DNA of 64,000 nucleotides from Apostichopus japonicus (taxonomy: Eukaryota; Echinodermata; Holothuroidea; Aspidochirotida; Stichopodidae). The stretch covers positions 3,588,501 through 3,652,500 of the forward strand of contig NC_092575.1 of assembly GCF_037975245.1 (NCBI RefSeq). The letters run 5' to 3'. Positions 45,901 through 56,699 of the stretch are shown piece by piece. Positions within the stretch are counted from its first letter, which is position 1. Each line of letters begins with the position of its first letter. Both the position numbers and the translations under genes were made by a program. The notes under the pieces were generated by a model. It did no database searches, was not told where the DNA came from, and worked only from the letters and a program-made list of their open reading frames with translations.

Positions 45901-48310
45901 CATATGCAGCTCGCTCAAGATTTAACGCAGTCCTATACTCGTATCGTGCACTTCTTACAATTCCGCGGAGGAAACATCTGAAAGCACTTGTTTATTCATT
46001 GACATGACACAATTTTGCAAGCTATTTCTGTAAGACCGAGAGAAAGATACAATTCAAGAGAAGGGACCTTAGATAGACTAGTCATGAAAGTGAAAGTAGT
46101 CATAGGCCTAACGGTCGTAAACAAAACAGAGAGATTTGATTGGCGCATGATCAGTTGAGCGTGGCTTTCAAATTTTGATTGAAGTTCGTAGAATCTACGG
46201 ACTCATTAAAATATCTGGCTACTTTAATTCAGCTCAAACTTTTTAACGACAGATAACTCCATAAATATAATGAATATTGATATGAAATTGCATAGAACGG
46301 TGTCAATTTGCACTGAGCTTTTAGTGCAGTAAGCTGGAAAGGTCGAAGTTGAAATCTGGCAAACAGGCACTGAGACTTTAAAAACTTTTTCATAACAACT
46401 CAATAGAAAGAAAAACACATATGAGAAGGTTATTAATATGCAACTGCGTATTCGTCAGTGATTACCAACTGTAGTGTGGTATTAACACAGTTGTTACACG
46501 ACTCTGAGGCAGCCACGCAAACCAAGTCTCTCTCAATGTTTTACAGTTATGTTTCATGAATTTAATATTGTAAAATGAGTTCGCTTTTTTATACTTTTCG
46601 AATAAGAAACTGAATGTTTTTCCTTTATTTGTTGACAGATTGTCGCTGATGAAACAGTTATTGTGGACAGCGAGAAACAATCTTGTGATGACATCTTTCC
46701 TCTCAGAGAAAGGTAAGACAAGACACCAGCTATTTAATGGTTGCATGTTTTACTATTTAATCGAAGAGGCAGATAGCGGGAAACAAACTCCTTCTGAAAA
46801 GGATCAAACTTAGCTAGCGCCCTCTAATTATAATAACGACGTTAATAAGATAAATGAATTTCATTTCTTCATTTTGTGTACTTTATAGCTGCGACCAACA
46901 GCAGACTGACGTCACTACTGGACTGGACACTTCCCATGAAAGAGACGTTGAAAAAGAAGGTTCTCACGGTAAGCTTTATCGTACGGTTACACATCACTAT
47001 AATTCATTTCAATTGTTTTGTATGTTTCCGATATTGTTGCAATCTATCTTGTAGGAAGATGCATAATGTTTTAAACACAATAAACAGGAATGACAAAACG
47101 AATTCCTGAGAAAGGAAATTACAAGAAAATGAAATTTTATTGAGGTACGGAACCGCCACCAACCTTCGTTCCGTTCTTCACATCTCTAATAAATATTCAT
47201 TACTTTATAATGAGACTAAAATTTTGGCCCAACAGCTTTCCTTTTTGACGAAGATATTGCCAAACTCCCTTACGTTGAACCAATGAGACCGCTACAACTG
47301 GTCAAGTGGGAGGAGCTTAGTGACGTAACTGACCATGGCCTCGAATTAGATCAGGTACATACAGTAGACGAGAAAACTCTACCATTATTCGGAAACATTT
47401 GTGTTTTTCATTTTTTTCAGACAATACTTGAACATCATTTTCTTTCATGATGGTAAGAGTTGGCGCGAATCTATTAAATTAATTAACTAGAAAATAGAAG
47501 GGATCTTTGTGTTCTTCTTGTCATTGTGGTGAAGAAAGTGGATTGTTACGAATACATTTCGTATTTTCAAGTATTATTAATATTTTTGATAATTTTTCTT
47601 CTATTTGCGCATCTTTTATATAAGAGTTTAAAACGATGACGTTTTGTATAGTTATGAATACAGTTGAATTTATAAATAGTTAATATGATTATTTGCGAAC
47701 TGATCCATTAATACTTTGCAATTGAAATATTTCTCAAAAGTTTATGGAATTTGTCTATCAGCAGGGTGAAGGCTGGGAAGTCACCGATATGTTTGCTACA
47801 AACGAGGCTGATTTTGGCTTCAAGTCAACCTTCGATGAAACCTTGTCTGAGTACACGTAAGTGGTTTGACGTCTTATATTCTATTTAACCATGATCGTGG
47901 AAAATACGTTTGCTTCGTCACAGAAAATGGAGGTAAAGATTTCAATAGCGGACCCGGTTCAATGTGTACTATACTTCTACGGACCTTATGTAGTTTCTTT
48001 TCGATTCATTAACTTTCTATTCGCTCAGTACTGTTTTTGAATTTTGAATAATTGAAACGGAATTATACTTAGTTTACAGTATGTATTTTTTTTTACGATA
48101 CTTATATGAAGTTCTTGTCTTGTCTGCTTCAGGACCTTACTGGTAAAGGAAGCTACACCAGATTATCAGCTCAGATGGGAGAGGGCCTGTAGACTTGCTG
48201 ATGAGATCGAAGGGAAGAAAAAGGCCGAGCAAGCGAACAGGGCCAAACAACCTAAAAAACGTAAAAAGAAAAGCCGTCGGTCAAAGAAATCAGGCTGTCC
48301 TTATAAATGA
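38991..48310 (+). CDS. Membrane-anchored ataxin-2-like protein with duplicated LSM-like/LsmAD module (19 exons)
   Basis: Exons: 38,991-39,093; 39,748-39,810; 40,028-40,128; 40,940-41,022; 41,142-41,221; 41,590-41,751; 41,945-42,060; 43,048-43,121; 43,298-43,377; 43,613-43,731; 44,501-44,583; 44,703-44,782; 45,154-45,315; 45,507-45,634; 46,639-46,712; 46,889-46,968; 47,236-47,354; 47,765-47,856; 48,133-48,310. All are GT-AG and the joined frame is open for 658 residues. Residues 2-23 are a hydrophobic anchor; about 50-80 are Arg/Lys-rich. Residues 90-327 and 328-569 are tandem modules of Sm-like strands, for example YSPTGLEVVVYRP and LTLDLT.ACDIARMIQ, resembling the two Sm motifs of the ataxin-2 LSM fold. 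The C-terminus GWEVTDMFATNEADFG, STFDETLSEYT and ACRLADEIE is a clear LsmAD match. A Lys/Arg tail follows. The polyQ/proline-rich tail and PAM2 of ataxin-2 are absent. Ataxin-2 proteins bind RNA and regulate translation and mRNA stability in the cytoplasm. The role here is unknown. Confidence 0.75.
39748..40128 (+). CDS. Exons 2-3 of the ataxin-2-like gene (basic linker)
   Basis: Exon 2 (39,748-39,810) and exon 3 (40,028-40,128) encode a segment dominated by Arg, Lys and Gln (for example RQNRRERIRDRQRRQIRRHL). It should be cytoplasmic beside the anchor by the positive-inside rule, and could bind RNA or acidic lipid. An (AT)n microsatellite lies in the intron between them. Confidence 0.7.
39878..39942. 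repeat. (AT)n / CATA microsatellite in intron 2
   Basis: Short tetranucleotide (catacata) and AT arrays between exons 2 and 3 of the ataxin-2-like gene. Confidence 0.93.
40129..40939 (+). other. Intron 3 of the ataxin-2-like gene with duplication breakpoint
   Basis: Contains an 18-base C run near 40,338. From about 40,528 ('attctgaagaatactga') to the exon it matches 44,092-44,500, including 'gtgtcaggaggacgtttg' and 'aatgagaatacagtgactat'. This marks the left edge of the internal duplication. Confidence 0.7.
40528..44091 (+). repeat. Internal gene duplication, unit 1 (exons 4-10)
   Basis: About 3.56 kb, carrying seven exons and parts of the flanking introns, duplicated head-to-tail with 44,092-47,715. 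Exon order, lengths and phases are the same in both units, except that exon 7 is 12 nt shorter here. The last intron of this unit runs into the first intron of unit 2, and the exon 10 to exon 4' join keeps frame (phase 0). Confidence 0.92.
40940..43731 (+). CDS. Exons 4-10, module 1 of the ataxin-2-like protein
   Basis: Encodes residues 90-327. Exons 4-5 carry a first Sm-like block ending YRPPASLLNLRVDVT. Exon 6 carries a second (YSPTGLEVVVYRP, LTLDLT). Exons 7-8 carry a third, more degenerate block (ACDIARMIQ, IVADETVIVD). Exons 9-10 carry a Gln/Glu-rich linker and the first half of LsmAD (FLFDEDIAKL, LVKWEELSD). The module lacks the LsmAD second half, which exists only once, after module 2. 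Confidence 0.72.
44501..47354 (+). CDS. Exons 4'-10', module 2 of the ataxin-2-like protein
   Basis: Encodes residues 328-569 with the same three Sm-like blocks, linker and LsmAD first half as module 1. Differences include a four-residue insertion (HAEL) in exon 7' and clustered substitutions around YSPTGLEVVVYRP. Exons 5' and 8' encode the same residues as their counterparts. The exon ends in phase 0 and joins the single LsmAD C-terminal exons. Confidence 0.74.
45712..45761 (+). other. Intronic pseudo-exon in intron 7'
   Basis: After 'aatttcag' an open stretch reads KTNFRSRFDDSYSKCTLTR and meets GTGGGT. Including it would put the following exons in another frame and reach a stop in exon 10', so it is probably not a normal exon. 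In unit 1 the acceptor AG has become GG and about 20 bp are deleted. It could be a decayed or poison exon. Confidence 0.3.
47765..48310 (+). CDS. Exons 11-12 of the ataxin-2-like gene (LsmAD C-terminal half, basic tail)
   Basis: Exon 11 (47,765-47,856) encodes GEGWEVTDMFATNEADFGFK and STFDETLSEYT. Exon 12 (48,133-48,310) encodes LLVKEATPDYQLRWERAC, RLADEIEGKKK, then a Lys/Arg-rich tail (PKKRKKKSRRSKKS) and stop TGA. Order, spacing and residues match the LsmAD domain of ataxin-2 (GW..xDMF..NE..FG, ST(Y/F)D..LS.YT, R...LA.EIE). The basic tail could act as a nuclear-localisation or RNA-binding segment. Confidence 0.88.
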
Positions 48311-48333
48311 AGAGGAGATAAAACTTTTAAAAA

Positions 48334-48457
48334 AATAAAAATAATAATAATTAAAAAAACAAAAAAAAACACATAATTTATTTCTTTCAAGGCCCAATTT
48401 TAACGATTTTGTCAGTTTTGTCTTGTATTGTATTTTTTTTCGTCTCCAAAAAATAAA
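48334..48457 (+). promoter_or_regulatory. Poly(A) signals of the ataxin-2-like gene
   Basis: AATAAA at 48,334-48,339, about 25 bp after the stop, and again at 48,452-48,457, followed by T-rich sequence. The second is the more plausible site because of its spacing. Confidence 0.5.
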
Positions 48458-48479
48458 TTAAAAATATATGTGTAGTTGA

Positions 48480-49250
48480 CTTGTTTATGTCATTATTGTT
48501 TTGTAACGTGTACTCCGTCCTGGGAAGATAAGCGGATTCAACCGCGAGAGATCTTGAAAACACCAAAGTATTTGCCCATTTTAAAGAATTTGCTAGTTGC
48601 TACAGGAAGAAGGTTCAAGCGGTCGAGGTGGGCGGATTAAGTAGAGTTTGGTGGGTGGCGGAGGGTAGGGTAAGGTAACGGAAGGGTAGGGTAACGGAAG
48701 GGAGAGGGGGGAGGGTGTGATACTCAAAAAGTACTTGGAATATAATTATGATATGAGGTGGTATGATTGGGGTTAGAGGATAACTGAAATGGGAGGAGGT
48801 GTGGTCTTTAGAGAATGCAATCCGTACTATAACTCTGGGATACATTCTACACAAATCTGCAATGGTCCAGAGATTGTATATCCCCACCCGCCCTTCATGA
48901 ACCCCCTCCCTACCCCCACCCCACGCCACTGACATCACTTGGTTCAAATGTCACGATGACTGAAGAAAATATTCGAACCAGATCATCGACATCTAAATTG
49001 CTTTGGACGATCTATTCCATTTAGCCATTTTAAGCCGATCTATTTCTGGTCGCATCGAGTGTGCTTAACAAAATTCAAAATTTTGCACTAATGTGAACAC
49101 TGTAAGTATAAAGGTTTTGGACATGTTTCTTTGACAAGTTGATACAATTTCGACATTTATGAAAAAGATGGCGTCCAAGGGCACATATATATTCATATAC
49201 GTGTCAAAACCTAAAAATGAAGTTAGCCTGCAATTCCGGTCACGATGAAA
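48480..49250. other. No gene recognised
   Basis: Downstream of the ataxin-2-like gene. Includes a G-rich 'gggtagggtaacggaaggg' tandem patch at about 48,660-48,715. Nothing coding was supported. Confidence 0.5.
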
Positions 49251-49255
49251 CTAGC

Positions 49256-49376
<121 letters not shown>

Positions 49377-49379
49377 TAA

Positions 49380-51355
49380 TGCATGCGTAAGTTGCATATT
49401 ACAGTATCATTAAAACAGTCGTATGACCTCGTGACTAGAGTTTGTCGAACACCAAAAGGGAATTATAAAACCGTGAAGTGTTGCTTGCAATTTTTGGCAT
49501 GCCCTAGTTTTTTTCTTCTGATTCGATTAGAACATACATGTGTACGTTACTCTTTCACATGAATATAGAAAAAGATAATTTCCCATGTGATGTTTGATTT
49601 TCAACATTTACCCCCCATGGAGATTACAAAGCTCGATAACGATGCATAATATTAGCCCGATTTACATGTTTCCTCCTTTGTGATTAATAAACAACATTAC
49701 ATATATATATATACGCCTGATTCCATTCGGGACCGATAGTCAGTCAGCCTTGTGGGCTAACCCAATTGAGTATATACTTGTTCCACTTTTCCGCATGCCT
49801 TTCCGCTGTGTTACGTTCTACCCAAGCATACCGATGATAAAAAATTGGAAGAATGAAAAAAAAGGAAGAAAAACGAAAAAAGAGGGTCATTGACCAAGTA
49901 AGGCAAGTGGATCAACAGAATAATCTTATTTTAGTAAGTCTTCCGGTATCTGACACCCTTTACAGAAATTCTCAACTCGAATTTAGACGATGTTTGGTAA
50001 ATTAAAAGTTACGATTTTTTTCTCACAATCTTTTTTTTCTCTGAAGTCATAATTATTTATAGCGCCATCAAATTATTTGTAAAGGGAATTGTTTCGCAAG
50101 AGTGGTTCGCCAGTGAAACGGCTGTTACTTAGCAGTGTGTGTCAGAAAACTGTTTGCCGCACTGTAGGTGTATATATGTACACGTTTAGTGCAATGTTAC
50201 TGCTGGGAAAAGCGATGGGTGGGAAGGGGAAAGATTATCACGTGCACCCCCCACACTCTCCCGACTTTGGAGGGAAAATATTGAAACGTGAGAATTTCGA
50301 TACACTTAAAGTGCCCCCACTTTTTGAACAAAAAACAAAGCTAAGCAAATAAGAAAGAAAGAACAACCTGAAACCTCTTCATAAAATTAAAGTTAACCAA
50401 GTTTGTTAATGAAAAGTATCCACTTTCTGTTTTGGTGATTTAAAAACTTGGATTTTTGTCTTGTAAGTGAAACGGAGGCTATTTTTGGTATTAATAAACC
50501 AAAAGTGACAATTTGTTGAAAACATGAGAGAAGGAGGAGGGTGACTATAGACTAGGATGCACTTGCTCCACGCATTTCTGAGAGAAAATCATTTGAAAAG
50601 TGATCTTCTTCATAAACTGAGGTTTCTCTTTTGCCGCACGTCTCAATGCCCCTCGAAGTTTTCCATGTCATCCCAATTCAGTCCTCTTCCGACGAGTCTG
50701 GATGCTTAAAAATACAGAAAAGCCGTCTTTTCTTTTATTACACATTAATGTGCCCATTTACATGCAACCCCATACTCAACTCGCACCCGTTCCAATGGCC
50801 GGAATCGTTCAAGTTATCAAAATTGTCTCTCCTAAATCAGGATCATTTTAATATCTGCACGAAGATGACGTGTCCAAGCCTTGGCACCTCGTGTCTGTTT
50901 GTGACAAATAAATCCGATATTTGCAAGCCTCTTCATATATATATATATAATAATGGTCTTGTTTGGACAGCTTCTTTTCTTAACAGATATATTAATTTGG
51001 ATACTTTGTAGTGACCTAACTTCAGTAAAATGTCAGTGAACTTCAAGGACCCGTTTGTCGTATTACTATATAATTCTCGGTATACAGCTAACAGGCTAAT
51101 AGAAGACAATTCTCGGAGATGTTTCAAAGAATTTTCTCCCAACCCCTTTTAGCTATTTTTCTTTCTTCTTAGCGATATTCCACAGGGACGGACCGAACGA
51201 TACGTAATAGTTTATTGGCGTTTGCCGAGCACCTGCTTTGATCATTTCTAATTGAATTAATAGCCATCTGTGTCTTAATACGTTCATAGGCTGTCAACAT
51301 TCAATCCATGAAGGTGACAGAATTTAATGTTTTTATCAATGTAGTTATCTTCATT
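49380..51355. other. No gene recognised
   Basis: Open frames (for example 50,089-50,352 and 50,631-51,011, plus) lack family features and splice support. Confidence 0.5.
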
Positions 51356-51356
51356 T

Positions 51357-51361
51357 GATAT

Positions 51362-51410
<49 letters not shown>

Positions 51411-51428
51411 TATATATATAGATATATT
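51357..51428. repeat. (AT)n microsatellite
   Basis: About 70 bp AT repeat with a 'gatata' interruption. Confidence 0.95.
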
Positions 51429-51689
51429 GGATATTTATAAAAGTCTGTAATTGTTTTACAAATCCCGAAATGCATGTATACCCTTCAACCAACCCTCCCC
51501 CCTCCCACTACCAGTCGGTCCTCTCCGACCGTTCCCAAATCTCACAATTCCTTTATACCGAGCATGCGCATATTGGAATGAATGAACTCGTTGAATTTAG
51601 TACTCCTGAATGAGGCCGGCACAATGAAATTTAAGAAAAAAACATTCACGTTTGCCGAGAGATATATTACCATCCCAATTTCCCTAACG

Positions 51690-51950
51690 AATTTGCCATC
51701 GTCATCGTCATCATCATCGTCATCGCCATCGCTATCTTCTTCATAATCCATTTTATTTCCTGACTGCCTTTGTCTACGTCACTACGTCCCCTTCGTCGTC
51801 ATTGCCATTATGATTACTGTTGTCATTTTCATCGTCATCACGTCGTCATCGGCATCGTCAATTGTTTTCTCTCATTACGTCATCGTCATTGTCTTTATCA
51901 TTACCATAATGTCATTGTCATTATCATGATTATCAGTATCATTATCATTA
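51690..51950. repeat. Degenerate (GTCATC/TTATCA)n simple repeat
   Basis: 'catcgtcatcgtcatcatca' type sequence grading into 'attatcatgattatcagtat'. The Asp-rich minus-strand frame (51,542-51,751) is an artefact of it. Confidence 0.88.
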
Positions 51951-51999
51951 TTATCAGCACAACCTATTTTGCTTTTCTATCTTACAATACGAATTAATG

Positions 52000-54410
52000 A
52001 CTCTTTAACATGCTCTCAGGCTTAGTTCCTGTAGCCTCAAATGGATGATTGATCAACAATCAGCATTCAAAGATGGTACCTCACCTAAATAGGAAAGGAA
52101 GGAGTTTGGAGTGATACATGTCGTTTGATCAGCCCAGTGCACGGTTATACTCACTTCATGTTGTATTTTTTTGTGCACAATAAAATTCTCTCTGTTAATC
52201 ATCATTCTTTCAAGCATATTATAGATGAAGACATCCAGCAACACGATAAATTATGGGAGGGCGCTGTCACATCTGTCCTTTACCAGCAACATCAGCAGCT
52301 TCTCTTCTATAGGACCAGGTACAGTCTCTGAAATCACTGATAATTCCTTTGAGGAATCTCTGGCGGACACTTTTGGGCAAAGTACCGTTTCGGTTGTTCG
52401 TGGTGTTATGTTTTGGGCGGACAACATACCAGGGGTATAGTCAAATAGGTACCTACAATGTGAGGGCGCTTGTGAGCGCCGTGACAGGCTCAGCAAAAGT
52501 TGGCTACGCAGCTAGCCTCTGACACTGCAAATATGCAGAGACTATGTGAAACTTTAAGTGTCAACGTCCAGTCATGTATAGGTATCGTACACTTGTCCAG
52601 TAATGCCAAAATTGTAGCGCGCACGCGCACTAAAATAAATATACAGCCTAGACACGAAAACCAAAAAATAATGCAATGGAGTTGTAGCAGATGTTAGATC
52701 TTAAAAATCAGCTGTTTTATACAAATTCTATCACCAGACAAACAGAAGAGAGAAAATCAAATTATAGATATAGATTTTATAATTATGAAACGATATACAT
52801 ATGATGGTTAACCTTGGAAGTCAAAAACGTTTGACTTGCTCAAGTCGTTAAAAAATGTCAACCAAATATATAAGATGACCTTGTAAAGGTCACAGGCCAA
52901 GCAATAGAGCGTATACAATTACAAAATATCCAGAATAAACAAGCACTTAACACCACTTCATCGGGAGGATAGAATTTATTTTTATGAAGATAAACTTTGA
53001 CGGTGACCGGTCGTAGCCGAAGGGAGAAAAAAATAAAATCTCACGTCAATGGTTTGTCCATTTAGGCAATTTGATCAGGAAACAAATATTTACGACTGGC
53101 AGCGCATGATGTGGCCATAAATTGAAACAAGTTGATATTAGTATTAAGCACGAAAGAGGTCACTTCGTTCGCTTATAGAGAGAGGTTTGGTTTTTTTCTT
53201 CTTCTAAGGTTTGTTTGTAATGATAGGAAAACTGCACGAAAATGCCCTGGTTAAAAGAGAAAAGGGTAATGCAAGATCCTGTTTTCGTAGTGACGTAATG
53301 ACTTGCAATTTGCATGTCAATATATAGGCCGATGTCAATACAACAGTTCATCGAAAGGCTGCTGAATAGGTCAAAAGTGAAAAGTTATGTTAATAATAAT
53401 ATAATAAAATTCAGGAATATGTATAGTATATAGTATTATATATAGGTTTATATAGTCTTTTATTATTTTTTGGGATAAATGCGACTTAATGACGTCATTA
53501 ATGATATGCGGAACATTAAACTCACGTAACTGAAATTGCCATGAAAAATACATATTAAACTGGTTTTATTTTGACAGGGCTATCCACGGTGGGATGAATC
53601 AAGGAATGTTTTCACATTCGTACCCCCTCACCCCCCCCCCCCTTAACCTTCTTCTCCCAGCTGTAAATTCTTGCCGCTAAAATGGTATCATTGTTTTGTG
53701 AAGGTCTGCATCGCTTCACGTGATTGAACACTCAAAAATATCTCGAACTTATGGCCTCACCCAGCTTCACCTCACCCACCCTGTCCCGTTTCTGCGAAAT
53801 GGTCGCTGTTAAAATGGCGTGCCGTGCATATATGGGAACGTATAGGCACCATGCCTTTACTTATTCTTCTCTCACATGAACGCAACGATTCGTGCTCGTA
53901 AAAAACTTCGTAAAAAAACTCGTAAATCCAACATTCATCTCTTTCCGCAACCACATCTCTCTCTCTCTCTCTTTATTTCTGTTTCATCGACCCTATTATT
54001 CCCGCACGTATAAGATGACTATACTATACTGTATCTATTAAGTACGGCAGACCTCACATCTATATAGATGCCTGCAGTTTTGATATATTCTATTCCCAGC
54101 TACATACATTAATTTACATTGGTATTTAGACGTCGGATGGTGGAAATTCAATCGAATTGGCATTTTGAGGCGATAATAGCTGAGTGGCATGTTATCGTTC
54201 AAAAACCCCAAATCTGATTAATGTTGCGAGTGTCAATTCCTCCGGTAAATTAATCAAACCCTCTTAGGGTATTAGCATTAATATTTCAAAAGCTCCCGCT
54301 AAATTCACGGACGATGAAGACTGGGAACGCGTACTTATTCCAGTAAGGGGTATTTTCCCTAGTGGAATCAAGTGTCAAATAACGGCTCTATAAATGAGTG
54401 TGTAGATTGT
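52000..54410. other. No gene recognised
   Basis: Two overlapping open frames at 52,225-52,496 lie between 'gggagggcgctgtcac' and 'gagggcgcttgtgagcgcc' but show no domain. A C run lies near 53,630 and a CT repeat near 53,955. Confidence 0.45.
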
Positions 54411-54415
54411 ACAAG

Positions 54416-54511
<96 letters not shown>
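54416..54511. repeat. (AT)n microsatellite
   Basis: About 95 bp AT repeat. Confidence 0.97.
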
Positions 54512-54899
54512 TGATCCACTAATCGTTTATTGCTCACCCGAATGTGCACCTTTACATCTGCACAGAATAAAGGTCTTCCTTGTGTCTCTTTTCGGCATGT
54601 TTCATTCTCTGTTTAATGCAGCTTTTCAAAGTTTAAGACATCACTTGGCATTCACCATTCACTTCAAAGAACTTGAAACAAGATTTCTTTCGTTATTCTT
54701 TCCAAATGTCAGGAATTGCCTGAAGCATTTGATTTTAATTTCAACATGCGTTTGACTGACTGACGCAAATGTCTGCCATGGTCACTGGTGCTGCCGACCC
54801 GATAGTCTCGGTTGCTTCAAACTAAAAGACATGGAACAAGAAAGTTCACTGAAATCGTTTGTATGTTGAAAGAGCCACTGTCGGCGTTGATTTTTGTTA

Positions 54900-55000
54900 C
54901 TGGGGGTCGGGGGGGGGGGTCGGGGGACAGGGGACAGGGGACAGGGTCGGGGGACAGGGTCGGGGTACATAGTCAACACTTCGTTAGTTGGGGGGGGGGC
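54900..55000 (+). repeat. G-rich simple repeat
   Basis: 'gggggacaggggacagggga' and 'gtcgggggacagggtcgggg' arrays with long G runs, capable in principle of G-quadruplex formation. Confidence 0.85.
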
Positions 55001-55784
55001 ACTTACATATTCCGGGGACGACACTTTTGAACTACAAAGATCTTTGATTGTCCCTACAGAAAGTTCCCTACAACGCCACAACTTCCAAAACGGAAACTCG
55101 ACAAGAGTCATAATTGCATGTTATTACGCTTGTCTGTAAATAATCATCAGAGGAATGAAACATATGTCCCCTCCCCTCCCCTCCCCTCCCCCCCTCCCCA
55201 CCTAGAAAGTTGAAAGTCGAAATTGCGAACCCAAAGTAAACATTTCGAGATAATACTTCGAACTCGAAAATTCCTCATATAACAATCTTTTTACTGCCAA
55301 TGTCCCATCTGGGCCACCATAGCACCTGCATATCTACATGTGAAATTTGCATTCAATTCCTACATGCTGTATTTGAGATTTATGATTATGCGGCTATGAC
55401 ATCACACCTGTTTGCTTCAAGTTTAAATCACAGTATAAACTATGACAATTTTCAACTATCAATATAACATTAAATAGAAGAAAAAAAATATCACCACGAT
55501 GTTTAGTGAAATAACCCACTTTCACCAGTCAAAAATAAATTTACCTCTGGACTATCATGTTAAATGACGTCACCCGACACCCATCGCTATGTAAATTAGA
55601 GTAAAGTTTTTAACATTAAAGCCGCACAAGTGGACGTAGGCGTGTGTTTTGTACAGAGTTACCTGACGGAAAGTACTATTGTACGTAGTAACTGATTGTT
55701 CAGGAAATTATTTTTCTACATAGGCCTACTCGAGTTTACTGTTTATAGTTACATGATTGTTATTTTCACCATTTTGTTTTTCGC

Positions 55785-55985
55785 GAGAAAGACCTAGTAC
55801 GCGAGCTGATCGGTGTACCTCAGGCTACCACTGATTCTGCTTCTATAGCAAACAATACCAACTAGCATAGTGAAACAGGGAATTTGCATGAATTCCAAAA
55901 AAAAAAAATTTCTTGTTTAAAATTTGCTTTGAACAGAGGAACTGACGTCATCATCCCCATCTTGACCCTTTGAAGAAAATTGATT
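55785..55985 (+). repeat. 200 bp direct duplication, copy 1
   Basis: Matches 56,034-56,225 through 'acgcgagctgatcggtgtac', 'caggctaccac', 'ttcttgtttaaaatttgc' and 'gaggaactgacgtcatcat'. The frame reads VRELIGVPQATTDSASIA and then stops. AATAAA follows at 55,991. It could be a terminal exon of an unseen gene or a repeat. Confidence 0.7.
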
Positions 55986-56033
55986 GAGAGAATAAATATT
56001 GGTTAATTTTGTTGTTTTCCATTGCTTGTTTCA

Positions 56034-56225
56034 GGAGTGAGACCCAGATACGCGAGCTGATAGGTATACCGCAGGCTACCACGGATACTGTCTCCATAGC
56101 GACTAGACAAACCAACATATGTGAAATAGTGAATATTCATGATTTAGTTTCAAGAACATTTCTTGTGTATAATTTGCATTGAATAGAGGAACTGACGTCA
56201 TCATGATCTTGACTCTTTGAATAAA
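56034..56225 (+). repeat. 200 bp direct duplication, copy 2
   Basis: Preceded by 'ttgcttgtttcag', a good splice acceptor. The frame SETQIRELIGIPQATTDTVS stays open for 48 codons to a TGA, with AATAAA at 56,220-56,225. Relative to copy 1 there is a 1 bp difference early on, so the copies share frame only after it. The protein family is not recognised. Confidence 0.65.
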
Positions 56226-56318
56226 ATGACTTGAGGTGAAAAAAATATTAGTTACTTAGGACGGCATTCGAACCAATGCCAGCAAAGAACTAACTATATA
56301 GGGATCGGCATCGACTAA

Positions 56319-56400
56319 GGGGTGGTTAGCTCCGTTGGTAGAGAGCAGGGTTTGTAATTCCGAAGTCACTGGTTGCGAATTCCGCGGTCCTAGCCAAAAA
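56319..56400 (+). repeat. tRNA-like SINE head / tRNA pseudogene
   Basis: 'gtggttagctccgttggtag' gives a D-arm (GCTC/GAGC) and an A-box-like word. 'ggttgcgaattcc' resembles a B box with one extra base. The anticodon loop would be TTTGTAA (Thr-TGT-like), but its stem is mispaired. Best read as a tRNA-derived repeat, not a functional tRNA. Just upstream (56,262-56,282) the complement carries another B-box-like word, ggttcgaatgcc. Confidence 0.45.
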
Positions 56401-56699
56401 CCAGAAGTTTACTGCTTTTGTTCAATTTATAAATTACTTCCGGCCACGCAGTCAGTTCTTTTCGTTGTCGTTGTATACTGATGTATAAGTGTATAGTAAG
56501 TAAATATTGTGTAAGAAACAAGCTACCCTTGAACATTGCACTGTCAGTCAAAACATGATAATGTTCAAGGATGGGGGGAGGGGGGGGGGCTATTACATAT
56601 CTACACTGCAGTTTTGCCTCAACATTGTATGTCATTAATGTGTGAAGGATCGATGTTATGTACCCGCCACGGGAGCTTAATAAATCGATGCATCTGAAT

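Larger units (their letters stand above)
44092..47715 (+). repeat. Internal gene duplication, unit 2 (exons 4'-10')
   Basis: Second copy of the 3.6 kb unit. About 970 bp of intron plus exon 8' (about 45,755-46,740) is nearly identical to unit 1, while several exons differ by roughly 8-10 percent. Confidence 0.92.

Noticed and set aside
51542-51751. Asp-rich acidic minus-strand frame
   Set aside because: Produced by the GTCATC-type simple repeat.
56319-56400. Functional tRNA-Thr gene
   Set aside because: The anticodon stem is mispaired, the acceptor stem is absent and the B box has an extra base. Better a tRNA-derived repeat.
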